Of a stretch of 13,851 bases of DNA, positions 6,690 to 13,134 are shown one piece after another (within the stretch, counting starts at the first letter, position 1; every line of letters begins with the position of its first letter). Made by a program: the position numbers and the translations under genes. Below the pieces are notes generated by a model. It made no database searches and had not been told where the DNA came from. It saw only the letters and a list, made by a program, of their open reading frames with translations. The stretch is from the NCBI GenBank assembly GCA_036339995.1, contig JAYYZW010000147.1:1-13851 (forward strand), written 5' to 3'. This DNA is from JAYYZW01 sp036339995 (GTDB lineage Bacteria > Pseudomonadota > Gammaproteobacteria > Ga0077536).

Positions 6690-7340
6690 TTAGGCTGCGT
6701 TCTGATTGCCCCATCGTTCGTAATGCGTCTTGGTCTCCACCGGATCGCGCGATACCGGCCCGAATTTGCCTTTCGGAAAACCGATGGGAAGGGTCGCGAT
6801 CACGCCGTACTCCTGCGGTATCCCGAACTGCTCGCGCAGTTCATCTTCGAACATCTGATGCATGGTCGTCAGGCTTGCACCCAGCCCGAGAGCTCGGCAG
6901 GCCAGCAAGATATTCTGCACACAGGGATAGACCGATCCATAAGACGGCGGCGCCAGGCCTACGCGATCCTTTTCCGCCACTGCGAAAGGCCAGTCACGTT
7001 TGCCGCAGATCATCAGGAGCACGGGTGCCTCATGCATGTGCTCGGCCAGGTACATGGCCGCTTTGACGCTGCGCCCGAGTGGCGATTGATAATTCACGTT
7101 CTTCAAGGCGTCGCCGAAGCGTTCCTTCATCCAGTGATGATAACGTTCGCCGAAGAACTGCTTACCTTCGGGCTCAGTGACGACGAGAAACGCCCAGCGC
7201 TGCGTATTCTGGCCACTCGGCGCGCGGATGCCGGCGTCGAGGATCTTGTGGATCATTTCCGCCGGTACGCGGTCGGTTTTGAGCCGCCGCATCGAGCGGA
7301 GCGAATGCATGATTTCAAAGACGCCGGGGTCGTCACTCAT
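6690..7340 (-). CDS. Nitroreductase-family FMN oxidoreductase
   Basis: From ATG at 7340 the protein has 216 residues, the normal size for this family of FMN-dependent NAD(P)H oxidoreductases. The FMN-contacting motifs are visible: LRSMRRLK (14-21), APSGQNTQRW (40-49), VQNILLACRALGLGASL (141-157) and the PIGFPKGKFGP loop (185-195). Typical reactions are reduction of nitro groups, quinones, flavins or enones; the natural substrate is not predictable. An upstream extension to 7472 is open but begins with a stretch unlike the family, and a GGAG site precedes 7340, so 7340 is preferred. The gene is first in an operon with the molybdopterin oxidoreductase (23 nt gap), which suggests the two reduce or oxidise successive forms of one compound, though this is inference. 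Confidence 0.88.
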   Translation of the reverse strand: MSDDPGVFEIMHSLRSMRRLKTDRVPAEMIHKILDAGIRAPSGQNTQRWAFLVVTEPEGKQFFGERYHHWMKERFGDALKNVNYQSPLGRSVKAAMYLAEHMHEAPVLLMICGKRDWPFAVAEKDRVGLAPPSYGSVYPCVQNILLACRALGLGASLTTMHQMFEDELREQFGIPQEYGVIATLPIGFPKGKFGPVSRDPVETKTHYERWGNQNAA

Positions 7341-7837
7341 CGGTATTGAACTCCAGATTGTCGTAACGCCAATGTATAGCTTCTCGTCCCATAACGCGAC
7401 GTTCGATTTGGTTCGCGTCTTGAGCGCGGGGACTAGCGGGGCTGCGTGCATCGATAAGGGTTTTGACGCCACTGACTATCGTTTCAGTCGAGCGGAAATA
7501 ACGGTTGCGGGCGCTACGGTACAGAGATTTGTCGAGCGTGCCACCCGACTTTATGAACAAGAGCGAGCGGAGTCCCGAGAGACCACGCTGCTAGGGCGGC
7601 ATGAAAAGGTGACGCCTTTTTTCTTACCGTTTCCTGGCGGCCTACCCTGAATGGGGGCGCTCGGTTCCCTCTCGGCAATTTTTCAGCAAGCTATTATGCA
7701 GGTCGACTTGAGGAAGGCTGACCCAAGTCAAAAGGTAGCTCGAAATGCCGGGGCAGCCTGGCCTCGATGACGGTTACTTTGACGGTATCAGGGGAAGCAG
7801 TGGGTCGAAATTATTAGCTAATTAAAGTTGAAGATAC
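7341..7837. other. Intergenic region between the nitroreductase and Rieske genes
   Basis: About 500 bp without a convincing gene. Open frames here have arginine-rich or random composition and no ribosome sites. It holds a possible -10 (TATACA, complement of 7373-7378) about 33 nt before the nitroreductase start, a weak AT stem at 7604-7620 followed by T residues, and the perfect palindrome ATTAGCTAAT at 7813-7822 just after the Rieske stop. No tRNA or named RNA is recognisable. Confidence 0.5.
7373..7378 (-). promoter_or_regulatory. Possible -10 box of the nitroreductase-oxidoreductase operon
   Basis: TATACA on the minus strand lies 33 nt before the ATG at 7340, leaving a short leader. No good -35 hexamer is seen at 16-18 nt, so this would need an activator or may be chance. 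Confidence 0.25.
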
Positions 7838-8995
7838 TCACGAACGGACCCTCGCCGCATCCAGTTGTCCCGTTAGAGTGCGGTGAAAATGGGCGAGCGC
7901 CGGCTCGTTCTCTCCGAAAACGGTGTGGTCCTGAGCGCCCGAATGGAAGCCGCGCTGGATGTCTTCGCCGACGGGAAAATCCTCGTTTTCGACGACATGC
8001 ACGACGAGATCCATGTTGTTGTCCCAGTGACGCCGGTCGCTGTCCGTGATGGCGGGTTCCGGCGTGTAGAGCGACAGCAGCACCTTCGATTTCTCGGGGG
8101 CACCGTCTTCGGGAAAAATCTGCCAAAGTTCAGCGTGATCCAGTTGCCATATCAACACGGTGTTTGGAAAGAAGACGTAGATGGCGACCATATACGGCAG
8201 CAGGTTCCAGCTCGATACCGGTAGCTGTCGTATGTCCTCGATAGTACGGCGCGCAGCGACCAGCCTGAAATGGGCGCCCCAGGTATCAAACGTCGTCAAG
8301 TTCTCGTAGAAGATGGAGCAGATCGAGTCCTTGTGCAGCACGCAGAAATGGTAGGACTCGAGAAACGTGTCGATCAGAAGTTTCCAATTCATGCGGCGCT
8401 TGAGGAGGCGGCTCTCGTAATGGTGGAATCCTGCCAGATCATAGGCCGCGATCTCGTCGCCCAGCCCCTTGAGGTGATCGTCGAGACTGAACATCTGGCC
8501 CGGCGCTGGCGATATCCAAATGAGGCCGTCACGTTCGATGGCGGTCAATTGCGTGAGGCCGTGGCGCGCCCGCGGAGCCGCCGCGAAAGATGCATCTTGA
8601 GGCCGCGCGACGAGCTTGCCGTCGAGACCATAAGTCCAGGCGTGATAGGGGCAGACGAAGGATCGACTCTTGCCGCCGGCTTCAGCCACGCGCGAACCGC
8701 GGTGGCGGCAGACGTTGAGCAGCGCGCGGACCTCACCGTCATCGGCGCGGGTCAACAAGATCGGCAGACCGTTCAGGTCGTGGGTGAAGTAGGTGCCCGG
8801 TTCCGGCAGCAGACCGCTCATGCCAACGCAAAGCGGTCGCTGTCGGAAGAAGACGCGTTGTTCCTGCGCTGCAATGTCGGGGCAGGTGTATTCGCGCACG
8901 GGCTGGTGATAGACCTCATCTGCCATCGCCGTCGTGCGATTATCGATGTAGTCGAACAGCTGATGTCCAATCGCGATCTGTTCGGCGCGCTGCAT
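7838..8995 (-). CDS. Rieske non-haem iron oxygenase, alpha subunit
   Basis: The 385-residue protein has the two-domain plan of aromatic-ring or quaternary-amine hydroxylating oxygenases. The Rieske 2Fe-2S ligands are Cys96 and His98 (NVCRHRGSR) and Cys115 and His118 (CPYHAWTYG). The catalytic domain starts near NWKLLIDTFLESYHFCVLH (203-221), where His216 and His221 are the mononuclear iron ligands. The third, an acid, should lie in the C-terminal VVENEDFPVGEDIQRGFHSG region (334-353). The HRGSR start of the Rieske motif and the ENEDF-x-QRG tail are typical of stand-alone alpha subunits. No beta subunit, ferredoxin or reductase gene is nearby, so electrons must come from elsewhere. The start is ATG at 8995; a second Met at codon 24 (MADEVYHQP) is a possible alternative. 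The substrate is unknown. The gene stands alone on the minus strand. Confidence 0.93.
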   Translation of the reverse strand: MQRAEQIAIGHQLFDYIDNRTTAMADEVYHQPVREYTCPDIAAQEQRVFFRQRPLCVGMSGLLPEPGTYFTHDLNGLPILLTRADDGEVRALLNVCRHRGSRVAEAGGKSRSFVCPYHAWTYGLDGKLVARPQDASFAAAPRARHGLTQLTAIERDGLIWISPAPGQMFSLDDHLKGLGDEIAAYDLAGFHHYESRLLKRRMNWKLLIDTFLESYHFCVLHKDSICSIFYENLTTFDTWGAHFRLVAARRTIEDIRQLPVSSWNLLPYMVAIYVFFPNTVLIWQLDHAELWQIFPEDGAPEKSKVLLSLYTPEPAITDSDRRHWDNNMDLVVHVVENEDFPVGEDIQRGFHSGAQDHTVFGENEPALAHFHRTLTGQLDAARVRS

Positions 8996-9023
8996 GCGTT
9001 GGTACCGGTATTAGCCGCCGCTG

Positions 9024-9029
9024 AGTATA
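9024..9029 (-). promoter_or_regulatory. Possible -10 box of the Rieske oxygenase gene
   Basis: TATACT on the minus strand matches the -10 consensus at five of six bases and lies 28 nt before the ATG at 8995. The GC-rich bases upstream hold no clear -35, so the promoter is probably weak or activator-dependent. Confidence 0.35.
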
Positions 9030-9164
9030 ACTGACCCGCGCCGCCCAGTTCCGCGCAGGCCCGATGGCCGGCGCCCGACGTGTGCCACGGATATGCGATA
9101 AACCACAGACTATGGGTCCCGCCTAGTGCCGTCGCGATCGGGGCTCGACGCCTGGCAGCGGAAC

Positions 9165-9198
9165 GGAAAAAGAAAAGCCCGGCCGAGGCCGGGCTTTT
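9165..9198 (-). terminator. Strong intrinsic terminator, best read on the minus strand
   Basis: AAAAGCCCGGC (9173-9183), a four-base loop and GCCGGGCTTTT (9188-9198) form an 11-bp perfect stem. On the minus strand it is followed by CTTTTTCC, giving a long T tract; on the plus strand the T run is only four. It lies about 430 nt beyond the terminator of the PII-like gene, so it is a second backstop or ends a separate small transcript. Confidence 0.8.
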
Positions 9199-9379
9199 GT
9201 GGCGACGATGTTGCGTTAGGTTCCGTCGCAGCGGGGGCTTATACGTTTATTCAGGCTAAACAAGCGCCGCGTGTCTATATGTTAAATCAATTCGTGGCGC
9301 GAGTCGTCCCGCAAATCGGTGAGTACCGCTGGCGATCTCGAGAACAGCTTGGGATGACTTATCGGGGAACAAGGCTAAG

Positions 9380-9446
9380 AAAATAAATTAACCCTTTGAT
9401 AATAAAGATTAATTAATTAATAGTTAATAAATTAGATTAAGTTAAA
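9380..9446. other. 67-bp AT-rich patch
   Basis: By my count only 8 of 67 bases are G or C, in a window that is otherwise strongly GC-rich. The patch includes TTAATTAATTAA-like runs. It could be a promoter UP-type region, a nucleoid-protein site or a relic of inserted DNA. No iterons or DnaA boxes are visible, so I do not call an origin. Confidence 0.6.
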
Positions 9447-9628
9447 TCCGTTGGAGTTGGGGATCCATGGCATATCGCTGTAGTCGCGCCAGGTCCAACT
9501 ATCGTGGCTGGCCGGGGTTGCGTCGAGGGCGTCTCCGCGATCGCCGCCCGCCCCGCGTTCGACGCTGCGGTTCAGCACCGGCCGTCAGCCGCGTGGCGGG
9601 CCCTGCTTAGACCGGCATGGAAATGTGG

Positions 9629-9650
9629 AAAAATGCTGTTTTTCAACAGC
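9629..9650 (-). terminator. Intrinsic terminator of the DUF1538/PII-like operon
   Basis: On the minus strand GCTGTT, loop GAAA, AACAGC is followed directly by ATTTTT. It begins 10 nt after the TAA of the PII-like gene, the expected place for the end of the operon transcript. Confidence 0.75.
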
Positions 9651-9659
9651 CTACCTAAT

Positions 9660-10889
9660 TTATCGCTTGCGATACGCGGGCGGATGACCGCCGGCAACGG
9701 TGTCGCTGCGCGTCGAGGCGTCCGCAATGTAGGTGACGGCGCGCGTGACGGGCTGGCTGTAGATGCAGACTTCCTCGATGTCGTGTTCGGCGCAGGCAGA
9801 TTGCATGCGCAACGCAACCGGGGTCCGAAGGTGTTCGGGCAGGATGATGCGCACGATGCCGCGTTCACGATTGAACCGGATCCCGCGCGCGGTTTCCCTG
9901 CTTTCCGCTTCAATGAGCCTAGCGAAACTGATATTCATGCCCGGTGCGCCGCCCTGGAGCGCTGCGTTCACAATAGCGTCGATGTGTTTGCGCCCGACGA
10001 TACAGGTCAGGCTCTTCTGATCAGTAAGATAGGTGCGTTCCTTGATCTTGCCAAACAGGTTGAGGCCGGCGCTCTTTCCGGTACCGACGAGTTCGGTAAT
10101 GCGCTGGTCGCGCCATGAACGGCTGCCCTTGAGCTCGTCAATCGCAGAGATGATCTGCTGTATGTTGGCCGCGTATTTACGGCCGCCAAAGCTGCTACCG
10201 ACGTTGATCACGCCCTTCTGGACTGGCATGCGGTAGAGGAATCCGCGGACCGGTAAGTCGATATCGCCGGCGTCGACCATGGCCTCCGTCACGGCGTCGG
10301 CGTCGGCGTTGTCGACGATCAGCACCAGTACTTCCATGTCATTTTTCTTGGTGATGTGCAACCATCCGAGGCGATCGCGCAGGCCACGCCCTTCGCAATA
10401 AAAAACGACCGGGCCGTGCGCGCCGGCGGACATGGCAGCGCGGGAAATTCGGTCGGTCCGATCCTTCTGCACAATGCAGAAGATGGCGGTTAGGTTCTCC
10501 TTCAAATTGTGCGATGCGTCGAAGCTGTCGTTTTCCCAAGTGGATGTTGACCACACCGGAAAATCTTCGGTACAGCGCAATTCGTCACAAGGTACAGCGA
10601 ACACGGCGCCCGAGCCCGGGAGGTGGAGTTCGGCGGCCGCCACCAGGCATTCCATCATGGCGTTAACCTCGGTATCCGGAACCAAAAACTGCAGGAATTC
10701 CTTCTCGGGGCTCATCATCGGCAGCAAGGCCTGGTACCAGCGATCGCGCATCAGCGTGCCGCGCGCGTTGATCAACAAGGCGTTGCGATCACCGAAGCTG
10801 AAGATTTCCTCGATGGCAGACTTGGCGATGTACTGCGGCAGGATTGCAGTGACCACCGAGACGTTGTTGTAGGTGACGAAATGCGCCAA
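9660..10889 (-). CDS. Protein with three tandem PII-like (GlnB-fold) domains, partner of the DUF1538 membrane protein
   Basis: I read three beta-alpha-beta-beta-alpha-beta units in this 409-residue chain. Domain 1 (about 8-105) has SVVTAILPQY, helix IAKSAIEEIFSFGD, a T-loop-like span 45-62, EFLQFLVPDTEV and LPGSGAVFAVP, close to the PII B-loop and last strand. Domain 2 (about 131-226) has LTAIFCIVQKD, DMEVLVLIVDNADAD and LPVRGFLYRMP. Domain 3 (about 291-388) has KSLTCIVGRKHID, GIVRIILPEHLRT and EEVCIYSQPV. PII proteins are trimeric sensors of ATP/ADP and 2-oxoglutarate, or of other nucleotides in PII-like proteins, that bind transporters and enzymes. One chain with three units could form a pseudo-trimer. 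Only domain 1 keeps a G-x-G-like B-loop, so nucleotide sites may be unequal. The uridylylated Tyr motif of GlnB is absent. The start is TTG, 2 nt after the DUF1538 stop, preceded by a G-run. The domain call is by eye. Confidence 0.8.
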   Translation of the reverse strand: MAHFVTYNNVSVVTAILPQYIAKSAIEEIFSFGDRNALLINARGTLMRDRWYQALLPMMSPEKEFLQFLVPDTEVNAMMECLVAAAELHLPGSGAVFAVPCDELRCTEDFPVWSTSTWENDSFDASHNLKENLTAIFCIVQKDRTDRISRAAMSAGAHGPVVFYCEGRGLRDRLGWLHITKKNDMEVLVLIVDNADADAVTEAMVDAGDIDLPVRGFLYRMPVQKGVINVGSSFGGRKYAANIQQIISAIDELKGSRSWRDQRITELVGTGKSAGLNLFGKIKERTYLTDQKSLTCIVGRKHIDAIVNAALQGGAPGMNISFARLIEAESRETARGIRFNRERGIVRIILPEHLRTPVALRMQSACAEHDIEEVCIYSQPVTRAVTYIADASTRSDTVAGGHPPAYRKR

Positions 10890-10891
10890 CG

Positions 10892-12778
10892 CTAGCCCCC
10901 CCGTTCGATGCGCTGTGGGGTAGCCTGACTGGTACGTGAAACGATGAAGCCCACACTCAATACGGTGATGATCGGGCCCACCGAGGCGAGCGCGAGGATA
11001 CCGAAACCATCGATCACGCCGGGTACATTGGCGCCGATCCCGAGGCCCATTGCCAGCACCAGCGGAACGGTGATCGGGCCCGTGGCGACGCCCGCGCTAT
11101 CCCATCCGAAATTGACGAATTCCTCCGACGAGAACCAGGTCAGCACCAGCAGCAATAGGTAGGGGGGTACGAGCAGATAGCTCAGTGGAATGTTATAGGC
11201 GATCTTGAGAACGCCCATTGCAATGCCGGCGCCGACTCCAATTGCGACCGATTGCATTAGCAGTCCCTTTCGAAATGCGCCGACAGTGATCTTCTCGACG
11301 GTATCGCCGAGTGCGTTCAAGGCCGGCTCCGCGAGCGTCGCACCGTAGCCGAGGAAGAAACCGAAAGAGGTTGCGACCAGTTTTCCGTAGAACGCCGTCG
11401 CGAACAATGGACCCTCGAAGCCCGACATGCCCCACGGCGTCAGGCTCGCGAAGGTCGCGGGCACGTTACTGCCGAGCTGAGTGGCGAGCGGGCTCAGTCC
11501 CAAGGTGATGCCGAGCACGAACAACGTCATTCCAAGCACGGCAAATCCGACCCCGATGGAAAGCTCGCCGCGGTTCCGTAAGGGTTCTTTCAATACGAGC
11601 TTCAAGGTGATGAACAGGAACAAGCACAGCGGGATGATTGCCTGCCCCGCGGCCGCCAGCGACTCTAGAAAACCGCGCGCAGCGTCCTGGTTCGGATCCC
11701 AGGTTACCGCGCTGACCAAGGTCGGGCGCTCTTTCGGCTTCTTTTCGAGAATGATATCGGTATCGCGCAGGATGATACGTCCGTCACCGAGCGCGCGGCG
11801 GCCTCCCTCGTAACGGATGCGGTAATCCTTTTCGATCAACCCGGTAACGAGGAACTGCTCAAATTCGTCCTGCGAAAACCGGGCCACCTCGCTGCTGGTG
11901 TCCTTGGCGCTTGGCGGTTCAGGATCGGCCGGCTGTATGTTGGCGCTTTCTCCGAGATAGGCTGGACGTCCAAAGTAATCATCGGCCTGGTAGTGGTACA
12001 GAGCGAGCAGTATGACCCCGACGATCGGGGCGAGGGAGGCGAGCGTTACGATTCCAAAGCCGGCGTGGCTGGTTTCGCCGTCGCCGACGATTCGGCACAC
12101 GCCGATGCCTAACGCCAGTACCAGCGGTACCGTGACCGGGCCCGTCGTGACCGCCCCACAGTCCCAGGCAAGTCCGAGAATCGGCTGCAGCACGGGATCG
12201 CTGTGGGCGAAGATCGTGAGCGCGAGGAGGATGCAAACGGTCGGTATGATCAGGATCTTCAACGACCAACCGTAGAAAAACCGGAGGATACCGAGAAGCA
12301 CCGCGATGCCGACGCCGATGCCGACGGTGCTGACGAGTTGCCCGGAAAAATCGTTGAGAAGACTGTAGAGCAAGGGCGCGTCGACCGGGCGGACCCCGCC
12401 GCCGGCTTGTTTGAGAATGGCGATTGCCGGCTCCGCGAAGGTCGCGCCGACCCCGAGCAGGAACGCGAAGCCCAGAATGAGGGGAAGCGGAGAATTCCGC
12501 GGCAATACCGCGCCGATTGTCTCGCCGAGCGGCATCAAACCCAGGCGCAGGCCCTCCATGAAAAACATAAGTCCGACGGCGACGACCACGATGCCAAAGC
12601 CGATCATTGCCGCGTACACGATGGGCAGACCGAGCACGAAAATCTGGAAAAATGCGAGATAAACCACGATGAACCAGATGGTCTTGAACTGATCGACGAG
12701 ATTGTCGCGGAAATAAGGCCACAGGATAGCGAGGGTATTCCCGATCCCGAGTCGCACGGCGTGCTGCTGTTGGTTCAC
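10892..12778 (-). CDS. DUF1538 family integral membrane protein, two repeats around a soluble insert; putative transporter
   Basis: The 628-residue protein has about 14 hydrophobic segments by eye, split into two related halves. Each half has a GxGATxAEPA motif (109-118 and 477-486) and a WD-x4-TGP-x-TVPLVLA motif (205-222 and 559-576). The half-motifs are offset by about 354-368 residues. These are hallmarks of the DUF1538 family, which has no established function; the glycine-rich, partly polar segments with a conserved Glu-Pro look like re-entrant or substrate-binding elements of a transporter. Residues about 265-375 are a charged soluble insert (FSQDEFEQFLVTGLIEKDYR, then GDGRIILRDTDIILEKKPK) that could be a docking platform for a regulator. 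The start is GTG at 12778, because an in-frame TGA lies just upstream; no strong ribosome site is seen. The PII-like gene follows by 2 nt. Confidence 0.88.
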   Translation of the reverse strand: MNQQQHAVRLGIGNTLAILWPYFRDNLVDQFKTIWFIVVYLAFFQIFVLGLPIVYAAMIGFGIVVVAVGLMFFMEGLRLGLMPLGETIGAVLPRNSPLPLILGFAFLLGVGATFAEPAIAILKQAGGGVRPVDAPLLYSLLNDFSGQLVSTVGIGVGIAVLLGILRFFYGWSLKILIIPTVCILLALTIFAHSDPVLQPILGLAWDCGAVTTGPVTVPLVLALGIGVCRIVGDGETSHAGFGIVTLASLAPIVGVILLALYHYQADDYFGRPAYLGESANIQPADPEPPSAKDTSSEVARFSQDEFEQFLVTGLIEKDYRIRYEGGRRALGDGRIILRDTDIILEKKPKERPTLVSAVTWDPNQDAARGFLESLAAAGQAIIPLCLFLFITLKLVLKEPLRNRGELSIGVGFAVLGMTLFVLGITLGLSPLATQLGSNVPATFASLTPWGMSGFEGPLFATAFYGKLVATSFGFFLGYGATLAEPALNALGDTVEKITVGAFRKGLLMQSVAIGVGAGIAMGVLKIAYNIPLSYLLVPPYLLLLVLTWFSSEEFVNFGWDSAGVATGPITVPLVLAMGLGIGANVPGVIDGFGILALASVGPIITVLSVGFIVSRTSQATPQRIERGG

Positions 12779-12953
12779 CTGTAATCAGTTTCGCTTGGGT
12801 GATGAAATACACATATGCCATAGCGGCTCATCGGCCGCAATGGCCGGGCGGATCAAATCTCCCCTGCGACGGACGGTCATTTGACGTCGTCGTAACCGCA
12901 AATGTGCCCTCAATGTATGATAATCGGTGTGGACGGCAGATCGGCAATTAGGT

Positions 12954-13118
12954 ACTAGTGCGCCGTCCCGCGAATAAATTGCGTAAGTCGCGCTGGATTT
13001 TTCGTTCCTGGCAAGGCGCGAGGCCGTCGCGTAGCGGGCTTTACGCAAGGGTGAGCGCAGCTGGGGCCAAATAAAGACCAGCGAATTATGAAAATTTTTC
13101 GCGGGACGGCGCACTAGT
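12954..13118. mobile_element. MITE-like element, 165 bp with 21-bp perfect terminal inverted repeats
   Basis: Bases 12954-12974 and 13098-13118 are exact reverse complements, starting ACTAGTGCGCCGTCCCGCG at each end. Weaker similarity continues inward (AATAAATTGCGTAAGTCGC-type against AAAAATTTTCATAATTCGC, then CGCTGG). The outermost CTAG is a palindrome; IS630-family elements are known to favour CTAG or TA targets with TA duplication, so an IS630-type non-autonomous element is a reasonable guess. The inside contains a small GCGTA/TACGC hairpin near 13029-13048 and no coding sequence. It sits between the divergent DUF1538 and GNAT genes and its right end reaches the GNAT leader. Confidence 0.75.
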
Positions 13119-13121
13119 GAT

Positions 13122-13127
13122 AGAGGG
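13122..13127 (+). promoter_or_regulatory. Ribosome site deciding the GNAT start
   Basis: AGAGGG lies 7 nt before ATG 13135, favouring that start over an in-frame GTG at 13117 that falls in the terminal repeat of the MITE-like element. Confidence 0.5.
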
Positions 13128-13134
13128 CAAACGT

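Larger units (their letters stand above)
9030..9628. other. Long gene-poor gap with a terminator and an AT-rich patch
   Basis: No open frame here has protein-like composition, and the plus-strand frames run through an obvious terminator hairpin. The gap holds the hairpin at 9173-9198 and the AT-rich patch at 9380-9446, and its right end abuts the terminator of the PII-like gene. A small untranslated transcript between the AT-rich patch and the hairpin is possible but not shown. I see no tRNA cloverleaf. Confidence 0.5.

Noticed and set aside
7604..7622. AAAAGG/CCTTTT stem followed by T residues on the plus strand
   Set aside because: The stem is A-T rich and weak and there is no upstream plus-strand gene for it to terminate.
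8270..9034. Plus-strand open frame antisense to the Rieske gene
   Set aside because: The opposite strand carries all Rieske and iron-ligand motifs; this frame is a GC-driven shadow.
9380..9446. AT-rich patch as a replication origin
   Set aside because: No DnaA boxes, iterons or replication genes nearby.
9504..10118. Plus-strand open frame antisense to the end of the PII-like gene
   Set aside because: It runs across a terminator hairpin and has no recognisable domain or ribosome site.
12203..12784. Plus-strand open frame antisense to DUF1538
   Set aside because: Highly charged composition typical of the complement of a hydrophobic protein gene; no ribosome site.
11979..12821. Long minus-strand frame overlapping the DUF1538 gene in another frame
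   Set aside because: Its product is arginine-rich with no domain sense, while the DUF1538 frame is clearly membrane protein with repeated motifs. The frame is open because of high GC.
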